Below the pieces are notes generated by a model that saw nothing but the letters and a program-made list of their open reading frames with translations, was not told the DNA's origin and made no database searches. Position numbers and translations under genes: made by a program. Below, one piece after another: positions 20,146-32,940 of a DNA stretch of 33,360 nucleotides; the first letter of the stretch is position 1, and every line of letters starts with the position of its first letter. Source of the stretch: Tieghemiomyces parasiticus (Eukaryota > Kickxellomycota > Dimargaritomycetes > Dimargaritales > Dimargaritaceae); NCBI GenBank assembly GCA_027575765.1, contig JANBPT010000497.1, forward strand, positions 1 to 33,360. The letters run 5' to 3'.

Positions 20146-22073
20146 GCTTGGCCGCATGCACCTAGCCTCTGCCGCTTGATCGATCATATCCTCGACCCAG
20201 CCCGTCTACTCCGTAAAAAATAGGGACGTCGACTTAGCGTGAACATTTACCAAACCAGATATTTCTTCTACCACCGCTCTCGTGTTCAAAAACTATGCGG
20301 CTACCATCGCATTCATTCCGCCTCGGCCGTGTCGGCGGTTATCATGTTTTCTACACCAGGCTCGGGGGTCTTACATACGGTGTAAGGCACCAATAGCGCT
20401 TACCGCGGCACTGTTGCAGAAGCCTTGCATTTTTCCGACAGTGGCTCGCGTATTTGAGGCACTGCCTTCCCCCCATCTCAAACCTTGACCTGTGTCATTG
20501 AATATAAATCTTCCATCTATCCGACGCTTGTAGAGTAAAGCCGCGACGTAGTCGCCCAACTGCAGATGGGCGCACCTGTGAGCGGTCACTGGCCTGCGCC
20601 CAGACCTGATTCCCGGTTATGATCTATTTTTAATTGTGCGGGGTAGCCAGCGCCTTTACGCTCAGATTCGGTCCGGGGCCCTGCGCCTGTACTTGCCGCA
20701 ATACGCGCTGGGGGGGGAAGGAAGGAATCACGCGTCCTGGACCTCCATCGGGTATTAATAAAACTTTATTTTATCACCCAAATTTAACCTATTCACGCGG
20801 TACCATTTTCGCCTTCGGGTGACTTGGTTCGACTTGACTTGTTGGCCAGGTGCGGTAATCTTGGTGGATCCGATATCAGTCCTACGATACCAAGTGGGGT
20901 TCGAGTGGCGTAGAAAATTATAGGTGAGAGGCGTACGCCTGGAGGGCTCCTACCGTGATCACCCCCCCCTCCAGATTACGCCAGCTGTGCCCAAGAGGGA
21001 GGGGGGCTTCAAGGGCCTTGAGGGCGCCAATCCTTCCCCTTCCTTACCCGCCAGTCGACCCAGCAACGGTACGCTTCACCATTAGCGACGGACCTGCTGG
21101 CAGCAACGACATTGGAGGAAATGATCCCCCGCGTCTTCGTGAAGCCATTCGTCCTTCGCTGCTATTCCTGATCGTCACCGACTTCTGCTGCCGCATGTAA
21201 GAGGGCGACGGGCGATTGAAAACGTGACCTGTGGTAGGCAGATCTTTTTCATCGCCTCGCCCGGCAGGCTAACCGTTGGCGGATCGCAGCGCTGCACATA
21301 TTTTTATTGCGACTTACCTTGGACCCTGCATCCTATTGATAAAAAAACACTTCTATTTGCACGTACAGTAGTTAATAGGGAATAGGAGGCGAAGCAGGAA
21401 AAAAAGGAGGAGGAGGCACCGCCTGCCGTCATGAAAGGAAATGGACACCATGGCCGCCTTCATTATAGAGAATTAAACCCTTCCTATCAAAAACTGTGAG
21501 CGATGCGCTCCCTTTTCAAAGGGCGACTTTCGGATTGCCCCATTTCCCTATTCCCTCTACCTTCTCCCTCTGCCTTGCTGCCGCCGCCACCCCACATGCC
21601 TCCTCCACTTGCGATCATGGTAGGGGGTTCCCAGTAGTGCCCCCCGCTCTCTGGCGCGGCGCCCACCCTCCCCTCGTTGACAGCACCCTGTTCCGCGCTC
21701 TTCTACCTTCACCCTAGGAGTTACGGGTCGGGGCCCTGGCTAGGTATAGTAGGTCACCACTCCCTACACGTCCTTTCCTAGCGGCCCCGGCCCGGTCTCG
21801 ATTATATAAAGGGTGTGGGTCCCTTCATCGGTCGTTCATATACCAACCACTCTCCCCGCCTCACCTTCTACCTTAAATTACCGTGCCCCTCTCGCCTGTT
21901 ATTTACTTATCACTAACCGGCCGACATCCCACACCCCTCTTGACTCGTTTACTCCAAGCACGTCTTATATCCCACCATCCTTGCTCAGGCGCTTTGTTTC
22001 CTACTCTAGAGCCTGTACCTCACTTTTCACCCACCTGCTCCCTCCACAGTACAACCAGCCCACCCACATAGCC
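20146..22073. other. Long non-coding stretch: AOS1 3' side and promoter of the GPI-type gene
   Basis: It includes the possible alternative last AOS1 exon (20259-20488) and an AATAAA at 20757-20762. The promoter and long C/T-rich leader of the next gene fill about 21500-22073. A frame at 20955-21200 shows no family motif. No other gene or RNA was recognised. Confidence 0.5.
21803..21810 (+). promoter_or_regulatory. TATA box of the serine-rich GPI-type gene
   Basis: TATATAAA stands 263 bases before the ATG at 22074, after a GC-rich stretch and before a long pyrimidine-rich leader. This is the clearest TATA element in the window and suggests a strongly or conditionally expressed gene. Confidence 0.65.
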
Positions 22074-22625
22074 ATGAAGCTCCTGACTGGTTCACTTGCC
22101 CTACTGACCGCCGCGTCTAGCTGCATGGCGACGCTATCGGACAGCCAAATTAATTGTCTCAAGACCCACAAGTGCATGTCCAACTCTCAGGCATGCTTCG
22201 TCGACTGCCTGGGTGCGACCACCCAGGACATCAGCACGCTCAGCAGCTGTTATGGCGGATGTGGCACTAACAGCGTATGCATGCAGCAGTGCAATGCCAG
22301 CTTTGGTAATAAGCTGAATGTGAATTTGAATGAAGTACTCGCTGCCTTTACCAGTATTGCCACCGCCACGGCAACCTCCACTTCTACCTCTACTCCTTCC
22401 TCCTCCTCCTCCTCCTCCTCCTCCTCCACTAGCCCTGCTAGCACTATGTCTGCCTCAAGCGTGAGTTCGGCGTCGTCAATGGCATCCTCTTCGGGCAGTG
22501 CCTCTCGTACCAGCTCATCCTACTACTCACTACCTACGTTCAGCGGCGCAACCAGTACCCCCACCCTGGCCACCTCCACCTTGGCCGCCGTTGTTGTCTT
22601 GATTTCCTACACAGCACTATACTAA
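22074..22625 (+). CDS. Secreted eight-cysteine, serine-rich GPI-anchor-type surface protein
   Basis: A single exon of 183 residues. Residues 1-19 form a signal peptide (MKLLTGSLALLTAASSCMA). The mature N-terminal domain (about residues 20-80) contains eight cysteines spaced C-x5-C-x6-C-x3-C-x13-C-x3-C-x5-C-x3-C. A Ser/Thr/Ala-rich stalk of about 70 residues with a serine homopolymer follows, then a hydrophobic C-terminal tail (LATSTLAAVVVLISYTALY) that fits GPI-anchor processing. The cysteine number recalls CFEM domains, but the spacing does not fit that pattern, so I do not name a family. Likely a cell-wall or plasma-membrane surface protein; the function is unknown. AATAAA at 22860-22865 may be the poly(A) signal. 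Confidence 0.8.
   Translation: MKLLTGSLALLTAASSCMATLSDSQINCLKTHKCMSNSQACFVDCLGATTQDISTLSSCYGGCGTNSVCMQQCNASFGNKLNVNLNEVLAAFTSIATATATSTSTSTPSSSSSSSSSSTSPASTMSASSVSSASSMASSSGSASRTSSSYYSLPTFSGATSTPTLATSTLAAVVVLISYTALY
22398..22428 (+). repeat. TCC trinucleotide repeat coding a serine run
   Basis: About ten consecutive TCC units inside the stalk of the surface protein encode an uninterrupted serine run. In-frame length changes here would alter stalk length without breaking the gene. Confidence 0.85.
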
Positions 22626-23575
22626 CCATCGTAATTCGATCGTTGTACCATGCTTTCTTGGTCTTTTCTCTTTTTCCTTTAGGTATATTGTTTTTTATTA
22701 ACCGATCCGCTTTATACAGCGCTGGTCGCACTGACTATACCCTTTCAGTCCTACCTCAGGTCTATTTTTACTTAACTTCTGTCAGACTAGGCAGTATGTC
22801 TCCTACATTGTATCATTAGCTACGAATCTTGTAACACGTTTGGTTATCTTTCGATAAAAAATAAAACTAAGGATTAAAAATAAAGTGTTGAGAATATCAT
22901 CCCAATGGAGACGCCTGCCGTACTCAAGCTGGGTACATTCGTCCAACTAGTAAAGGGTTATCGCGATACACAGGGTACTAATTATGATTCCCAATCCACC
23001 CCTTGTTGGCCGGTAACTTCAGGCGTTGGAAACTAACTGTAACGATAACGTCATTCATGGTAATCATCCCACGACTAAACTTAACCTTTCTGAGCGAAAT
23101 CTTATCGACCAGGTAGGAAATACCGCCGGGATCCACGGTTAGGTAAGATCACCAGATATAAGGGTAGCGTCTTGGATGATATTTCTTCACATGACACCCG
23201 GTTTTGCCTAGGCCGAAGGCGAGACAGCACCAGCGGGTACATAATTGAACCTAAGACGCCATTCCGCGATGTTAAAACCAGCTCCTAACATAGGCGGTGA
23301 GGGTATCCAATTTCACAAGACGTAGGCCCAGCCACTAGCTAATGTCCCTGATATTAACACACTATACAGCTGGTGGTTTCAGCCCGTCAAAGCAGGGCTC
23401 ACTTTAACCCCTGGGCCCCTACTGCTAGCCCCCCCCCTTCAACTCTCTACCGCACCGCTGCCGGGGCGCTACAGCTGTCTGTTCGGGGAGACTCGAATCT
23501 TTCACTCTATAATAACGGCTGTGATTGTTCAATTATCCACATAGTAATCGGTAAAACCCTGATACAGAATTCGCC
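22626..23575. other. Region between the GPI-type gene and the enolase relic
   Basis: AT-rich 3' flank with AATAAA at 22860-22865, then about 600 bases of mixed composition. Sequence before 23576 shows no clear C/T-rich leader like the one before the intact enolase gene; a short C-rich patch lies at 23430-23440. No gene was recognised. Confidence 0.5.
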
Positions 23576-24905
23576 ATGACAATTCCCAGGATCGTCGCCC
23601 GATAGATTCGCGATTTCTACGGTTACTCCACCGTCGAGGTCGAACTGACCACTGAGAAGGTTACCTTCCGCAATGCCGTTCCTTCCTATATGTCTATCAG
23701 TATCTACAACCCCTTCGAGACCCATGACGGCGGCCCGTCGGACTGCATGAGCAAGGAGAAATGGCCTGATATCGTTTTCGCCCGGATACCTATTGTATGT
23801 GAGTGTTTACGTCTACAGCTTCGTATGGCCTCAATGACTATTTACAACAGCGATTTTGCCTCCTAACCCTACCTTGAATTGGGCCTCATATAGTCTTGTG
23901 GTCAACCAAACACAAATTGACACGTTTCTGCCGACGCCGGATGGTGCCCTCCCCCAACAGAGCCAGGTTCGACGCCCGCGCTATCCTAGGTGTGGCTTTG
24001 CCTGCCTGTTTCGTCGGCGCCCTCCCAGGGTGCCCTGCTGTTTTCTTGCCTAGCTACCCTGGCTGGCCAAAGCGACAACCCTTACATTCTTCTGGTGCCG
24101 GTCTTCAGCGTACTCAACAGTAGCGAGCACGCCGGTAACCGTCTGGCCATGCAGGAATTCACGAGCCTACCCATCTATGTCTAAATGTTTATCAAGGCCT
24201 TAAAGATGAGCACCAAAATCCACCACCACCTCAAGTATGATAAAGAAAATCCAAGACGTCACCAATATGGGTGCCGAGGGAGACTTAGCACCCTGCTTGT
24301 AAAGTGTGCGTAAAAGACTTGGGGCTGCTCAAGGAGGCCGTCGACAGCGGTGGTTCCGCCGATAAGGTGTGTGCTTGGGTCGCCGCAGCCACCTCCGAGC
24401 TCTGTAAGGACGCGGTGTACAAGCTGGCTTACAAGAACGCGAGTACCGGTCAGCTCCAGCGTGGGCAACGGGGTCCAGGTACCCAACCTGTATTCCGGCC
24501 TGGTCAAGGAGTGCGATCTCATCCTGTCAGAAGATTTCATCTCCCAGGTTGACAGGCAGGGGTTTCCGCGCATCACTGAGGAGCTGGATTTCCTGATCCA
24601 GATCGCGGACGACGATTTTACCATAGCCAGCCCGTTTCGTAACCCAGACCACTACCAAGCACAAGGCCAGTGACAGCCTAGTTATCATAATCAACCAGAC
24701 TGACACCATCACCAAAAATATCAAGGCGGCTCGGGTGGCCATGAGTGCCGATTCGATGGGGAGTACTGGTATCGGCTTGGTCGAGGACGGGGCACCCTGT
24801 CGCCTAGAGCGTTTGGTCAGGCACAACCTGCTACTTCACGTTGAGGTACCACTCGACAACAGGGTGGTGTTCGCCGATCGGGGGTTTGGCTGGGCTAGAC
24901 TTTAG
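23576..24905 (+). pseudogene. Decayed full-length enolase copy
   Basis: The region aligns from the enolase start codon to its stop, with many lesions. From ATG 23576 the first 181 bases match the first exon of the intact gene without indels (for example YSTVEVELTTEKVTFRNAVP), but codon 10 is TAG. The splice donor GT is replaced by AG at 23757-23758. Later pieces are recognisable in shifting frames: RAILGVALPA (about 23960-23995), EHAGNRLAMQEF (24125-24165) followed by a stop, SELCKDAVYKLAYKN (24395-24440), GLVEDGAPCRLERLVRHN (24777-24830) and VVFADRGFGWARL before the TAG at 24903-24905. Several catalytic and signature parts are lost. It lies 1.2 kb upstream of the intact gene in the same direction. 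The retained intron position indicates DNA-level duplication, not a processed copy. Confidence 0.9.
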
Positions 24906-27692
<2,787 letters not shown>

Positions 27693-28509
27693 ATGCCCAT
27701 CGACCAGCGCCAACTCTCTTTCCTTCCCCCTACTTCCTTCAGTCTGGTGATGAGGGGGAAGTCAGGGGATAAAGGACCTTTCTCCCCCCCCCTACTGAGC
27801 CCGATTGGCCGGACAGCGGCCATTTCCAATTTTCAACTTTCGGGAGTATCACTGTAGTGTCTTTTTGTTGCCTTCACGCTTTCTCCGATGTATCCGCCAC
27901 TGTAGTTTGGCGGAGCAACCGAACTAAAAATAAAACAAACCCATGGTTGTGCTGTACCTAAACTGCGATTGCTTAGAATAAGCGCTGTCTTCCCGAGGTG
28001 ATTTGGGAGAAGGCGTGTACGGCCCTGTCTAGAGAAGTCCTCCGGACGGTACGGCCTAACCGATGCAACCATATTCGTAGCTTAAGAGGCCAGTGGATAA
28101 GCTGTCATGAGCCAAATACAAGATGCACCAAGAACTACGACATCAGGACCTCTCGTTCAAGGAGGGTCTAGGGCCGTCACCTATTTAGCTGATAACTTGT
28201 ACTGGGCCAACCAGCAGTGAGTAGGAAGCGCGAGGCGGGATCACGTCGACATTGCGACCCTGGCCGTCGTTGGTTATTTGGCCGGCCAACTCCGTTACAT
28301 ATCGCATAGTGGGCCATCTCTACTAATCCAGGCCGAGCGACGTTCTTTCCCCTTCATTACTAACTTTATCTCGGGGTGCCGCGATTCATGCCGTCCAATA
28401 TATCGTCGCACCAACCCTAGCACCGTCCACATCTACCTGCGCCACGATCGTCAGCTCTACCTTCCAGAGCTTGTGAGCCCCTTCCGGCACCCTCGGTTTC
28501 CTTACCGCC
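27693..28509. other. Intergenic region between enolase and the RRM gene
   Basis: AATAAA at 27929-27934 is a probable enolase poly(A) signal. The remainder has no family-like frame. The last 80 bases before 28510 are pyrimidine-rich and likely form the leader of the next gene. Confidence 0.55.
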
Positions 28510-29155
28510 ATGTCCGCCCTCGAGAAGCGCAAGACAGTGGTGTTTGTGAGTGGTCTCACCAACCAGGTTAACGAGAAGGTGCTCCTCGCCGCGTTTCTTC
28601 CATTTGGGGAGATCGTGGAGATCCACATCCCACCGGACCCAGCGTCGCGTAAGTACACCAACACTTTAGTCGAACCGCAACGGCTAGGTAGCAGTTTGGT
28701 AGAGAGCCTACACTCGACGGAAGCCTCCCCCCCTCGCCCTTCGCGGTGGTCACTTGAAGCATTCAGATGAGCCGTTAACCTCCTCACTTTCTGCATCCCT
28801 CTGCCCCCCCCTCCCGCTTTAAACGACCTATTCTTCACCCTCTTCCCTCCCAGGCAACCAGCACCGGGGGTTCGGCTTCGTTGAGTTTGAGGACCCTGAT
28901 GATGCCTTGGCGGCCGTTGACAATATGCATTTTGGCGAGCTCTACGGACAGGTCATCAAGGTCAACTTAGCACGGCCCATGCGTCTCAAGGAAGGCTCAT
29001 CGCGGGCCATATGGTCTGAGGACGCCTGGCTACAAAAGTACGCCGTGGCGGGGGCTGAGGGCGGTCCGGGAGAAGCCCAAGCCCCGGAGAGCGGTGAGGT
29101 GGCCCCTGAAGAGAGCCGGCCCGCTCCCACCTCGACCCCACCCACCGAGGGATAG
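28510..29155 (+). CDS. Cyclophilin-E (PPIE)-type RRM protein lacking the cyclophilin domain
   Basis: Two exons (28510-28648 and 28854-29155) encode 146 residues. One RRM domain fills residues about 8-85, with RNP2 VVFVSGL and RNP1 RGFGFVEF. The flanking sequences are specific for the RRM of PPIE: VNEKVLLAAFLPFGEI, and after the RRM VNLARPMRLKEGSSRAIWSE followed by DAWLQKY (human [20 protein letters not shown] and DDWLKKF). Human PPIE continues with a peptidyl-prolyl isomerase domain. Here the protein ends in a Pro/Glu/Ala-rich tail and a stop, with AATAAA at 29300-29305. PPIE associates with spliceosomes, so a nuclear RNA-binding role is likely. No cyclophilin sequence is seen downstream in any frame. 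Confidence 0.85.
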
Positions 29156-29447
29156 CGTTGCTCCGCCCCTCCTCTTGTAGTTGCACACCGTGTCACTGCG
29201 TCTTTTGTAATTTAGGCCGACCGGGCGAGAGCGCACGGCATTGGCTCGATAGTAAAGTTAAATGGCTTTTCACCTGCTCATCCGGTTCTTAGGGCTGGTA
29301 ATAAAATATACTGCAAATATTACTGCCTTTAACTAGGAGGGCCAGCTCACGAGGTAAAAAAAGGGGAGATTGTATAGGTAGCTTAGGAATACAAAAGGAG
29401 AAGCGCTGAAGTTACGACTCAGTGACGATCAAACGTTGCGTTCGGTT
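29156..29447. other. Convergent spacer
   Basis: It holds the facing 3' ends of the RRM gene (AATAAA at 29300-29305) and of TRAPPC5 (-). No gene was seen. Confidence 0.5.
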
Positions 29448-30238
29448 TTACTTGGATATCTGTGCCTCGCGCTGCACGGCCTCCTCGCTTAATTTGATGA
29501 GGAAAATGGTCCGAAGCGGCTTACCATCGACCGGGACCGTATGGGCCGTGACACGAGCGGGCTAAGTTGTGCAGGTGGATGGTGTAAGGCAAGCATATTA
29601 GAGCGTGGACGCGCAAAGTGTAAGTGGTTAATATACGTACCGACTGGGCGGTGGGGTTCTGTGCCATCCAGGCGGGCGAGCCACTTGGAGTATCCTTCAC
29701 TTACACATTGGCAGCCGTGTAGCACGCCCTCGATGATACCGGCGGCGAAGGCATTGCAGTTGAACTGGGACAGTTCCTTGGGTACCGAGACGAACCGGCT
29801 GGCCACGGGTTCATTGTCGATGAGCATGTACTCATCCTCGTTGTCGGTGCTCTTCTCCAGGGCGTGGGCCGGGCGGCCAAACAGTGACTTCCAGACGACG
29901 CTGTGAATGTAGTACAGCACATTAAGCACCCGGCGCTCACGGCGGGGTTGGCCCTTCTCCCGCCACATGGTGAGCTCCAGGACCCGTACGCCGATGCCGA
30001 ACCCCAGCGTGTTTAATCGCTGCTCAAAATCCGAAATGCCGTCTACCCTGTTCTGAGTGTACTGCAAAATCTCCGAGAACAGGAAGCTAAATGCGCTCAG
30101 GTTGACTTCGGATGCCTGCGCCCGGTTGAGCGAGCGGTCTAAGATGGACGCCCGACGCCGGCCGCCACTGCCGGTGGACCAGGTGTCCGTCTGGTTGGCC
30201 GCCAGACGACCCGGAATGGTCGATATAATCTTGGACAT
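29448..30238 (-). CDS. TRAPPC5: TRAPP complex subunit 5 (Trs31/Bet3-family)
   Basis: Two exons on the minus strand (30238-29705 and 29561-29448) encode 215 residues. Family role: core subunit of TRAPP complexes, the Rab1/Ypt1 exchange factor acting in ER-Golgi and intra-Golgi tethering. The Bet3-like fold motifs are clear: SILDRSLNRAQASEVNLSAF, FLFSEILQYTQNRV, LNTLGFGIGVRVLEL, VVWKSLFG, YMLIDNEPVASRFVSVPKEL, NCNAFAAGIIEGVL. Across the intron the protein continues PARVTAHTVPVDGKP and RTIFLIKLSEEAV, as in human AKVTAHWHKGTTLMIKFEEAV. That alignment decided the donor at 29704 over read-through. The N-terminal 30 residues are an extension relative to human. Start follows a strongly C/T-rich leader. 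Confidence 0.94.
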
Positions 30239-30857
30239 GGTAGGCAAAGAGAGGTGAAAGGGGGGGGGGAAGGGAGGAGTTACGATGGACTGGGAATGAG
30301 ATGTGGATGGGGATGTCCAAGTACACGCGGAGATGGCAGGAGGGACGCCGGGCAGAGAGGCAGCCTCGGTGCAACGGCCGGGAGGGGAGGAAGGGGCAGT
30401 TCGGCTGCATCCCCCTAGTCACCTTAATACACGGCTTGATGCCGAATTGGCAATACAGTTTCAGGGTTTGTGAGCCACCCTCGCCGGGTGGTCGCCATTT
30501 ATGATGCGGTTAACGTACTGGATTTTTGGCATTCCGGCTTGGTATGACTTGAACGTATCCTAGAGATAACTGTGACCAACGAAGGCTCCACGGTTGACCC
30601 CTCCTACACACACACAAGATAGCTTATTCTGACAAGATAGCAACGCTGATCCATTGAGTGGTCCAAGCTCCTATCGGTAGAGGCGAAGAGTACTTTTACA
30701 TTTATGGGACGAGAGGAAGAAGCCAGCAGTGTGGGCGGGGAGTTTGGAAAAAAAAATAATTGGAGACGGCTGCCAGGTATTCGAAGGCCCGTGGGTCGTC
30801 CGGGGTCGGGGTTAAGAGCGAGGGATGCAAGCGAGTCGTTGGGCTAGCCTGACACCA
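30239..30857. other. Region between the TRAPPC5 start and the CEG1 3' end
   Basis: The first 70 bases are the C/T-rich TRAPPC5 leader on the minus strand, including a long homopolymer (30260-30269). The rest holds an AC-rich patch near 30606-30616 and an A run at 30749-30756. No gene was recognised. Confidence 0.5.
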
Positions 30858-32940
30858 TTAGGGGCGGGGTCGGGCCTTCCAGGACTCGCGAATAGACGGA
30901 CACCGGGACATGAGTTCGTCTTGAGTGATACCTTCACGGATACTCTGGATGACTCGTTCCACTACCGTGATGAAGTTGGCGTGAGGCTTGTCCTCGCGGA
31001 ACCGCATGAACTGCCACTGGGCAGGCGGGCAATGGTCTGGGTTGTAGGTGACTTCGACAATACGGTTCTCGAGCTGGATACCGTTTTGTCGGAAACTACA
31101 GTTGCAAGGGTAAAGCGGGGATGCGCATGGAGAATAGGTGGGGTCGATTAGTCATGTGGGGCTAGGGAGCCTAACGACTTGCGATGGGGAGGGGGCGCGT
31201 ATTGCAGCAGGCAATCCGAACTTATCGGGCTCCGCCTTCTTTCCGCACCATGCTGCCACAGCTGTGACTTACTGGTTCCATTCCTCGTCTGTCAGGCCCA
31301 ACTCGCCGAACTGGACGTAGTTCTGGCCTCCCTGCCATGCCGATAATACGAACCGCGGCCGGGCGGAAAGACCGCCGCCCTGTGGGTACTCAAGGTTAAC
31401 TCGAAAGTCGACCGAATTCTCGTGTGCCGGTTTCCACTTGAGCATCTTCTCCGTTGTGCCCGGTATGTAGGGCGACTTGACGGAAACGAAGATCAGCCCA
31501 TCGTTCTTGTGTTTGAGCTTGGGGATGTCCTCCCGCAGGACCTTGTTGAGACCGTAGGAGAGCTCCATCGATTTTGCGACGACCCTGGAAGGAGCCGCAG
31601 CAACGTAAAAAGGAGAGGGAAGGCGGGTGGACGTTGGTGTGTAAGGAATAGGGGTTAAGGGTCGGGCCTTGGCGAGCCAGATACTTGCGTTCGTCGAGTA
31701 GAAGACCAGAAATACTATGGACTGGAAGCGGACCCTGGCTCATACTACCGCAAACTCACCGGAAAGGCTGCGCCTGGGCGAACCGCGGGTTGCTCTCGAC
31801 GAGCCGCTGGTAGGGGCGGATGACGTGCTCCTTGAGATAACCCAGACGGCTCATGAGGGATCGTGGCATGAGGTTTTCACCCGACGAGGCCAGAAGATCG
31901 AAGCAGTACATGGTCATATAGGACCGACCGTCGGGTTCCTGATCGACCACCAGTTCGCCGTCGAACAGAGTACCATTGTGGAAGGGCGGGGGCTGCCGGT
32001 CGGGCGGGTTGGGGAACTGCAAGTTAGGCACGAACCGGTAGTTGTTCTTGCGGTCAATCTGCGGAAGAAGTTAGGTGGTGGTTAGGTAAGAGGGTTGCCA
32101 TAAAAGGTAAGGGATTAGTTGGATGGTCGGTGGGGCCCCGCCTTCGTGGGTGGCTCCTCCTGCACACGACAGTTGAAAAGACTTGTGAAGGTAGTGGCCG
32201 GAACGGCCGCGATCAGTTATTGTAAATTAGACCTGTACTGAATACCATAGTGAGGCTCGAGTACTTACAAGGTATGTCTCTGGCTGGCCCCGCGGGTTGA
32301 CGACGGCATAGACCAGGCAGCGGACGCCGTCGGACTTTTCGCAGACAAAGAAGCTACGGTAGTCGGAGAGTAAAAAAAGATGTGGTTGCCATCAGGGTGC
32401 GTCAGGGGTGTCGGGTGGTTAGCGGTAACGGAGGTGGCAGGAGCTCGGGTAAAAACAAGCGGACCCAGGACTAGATGGGGGGGGTGGTATTATCTTGTCG
32501 ATGGTCCGGGAGACTTACTCTTCGGCTTCAAGGTCGGCGATGTGCCGCTCCAGAAAGCTGACCGGCTGAGCACCCGGGAATCTGGTCGGCCCGATGGTGG
32601 GTAGGTAATCGGAGTTAAACAATGCAGGTAGAGGAGGAGGGTTAACCAGTGAGCTCAGCGGCATCCAAGGCGATGGGGGAGGCTTTTATCCGCCTTGGTC
32701 ACTGTATGCCCGGTCCAGCGCCTCCCTAGGCGGCCGGATGAAGATGGTATCGCCGGGCCTCCTTCGTATCGGTGATCTCATGCGCAACTGTCTACCTTAC
32801 CTCTCGTTTGGAAGCCCCAGGAGCTGTGCCACCGAGGTCCGCAGCTCGGCAACTCGCGGGGGATCAACCACGACGCCCGGTAAGTCCGGAATCACGCCGG
32901 CCGGCGCGGCGGGACGGTTGGAGGTGGCGGAGAAGGTCAT
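30858..32940 (-). CDS. CEG1: mRNA capping enzyme, guanylyltransferase subunit (Ceg1)
   Basis: Six exons on the minus strand (32940-32801, 32581-32519, 32353-32269, 32058-31760, 31584-31273, 31095-30858) with consistent phases encode 378 residues. It transfers GMP to the diphosphate 5' end of nascent RNA polymerase II transcripts, nuclear. The nucleotidyltransferase motifs are in order: RFPGAQPVSFLERHI, motif I FFVCEKSDGVRCL whose Lys forms the GMP adduct, motif III-type TLFDGELVVD, YCFDLLASSGENL, motif IV-type NDGLIFVSVKSPY, and motif V TEKMLKWKPAHENSVDF. The C-terminal OB domain includes LENRIVEVTYN and WQFMRFREDKPHAN. No triphosphatase domain is fused, as in fungi and unlike animals. The start is the first ATG after the leader. 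Confidence 0.95.

Noticed and set aside
22140..22310. CFEM domain in the GPI-type protein
   Set aside because: The count of eight cysteines fits, but the spacing pattern does not follow the CFEM consensus.
29562..29704. Read-through of the TRAPPC5 intron as coding sequence
   Set aside because: The frame stays open past the donor, but splicing from 29705 to 29561 restores a direct family match (PARVTAHTV...RTIFLIKL) that read-through lacks.
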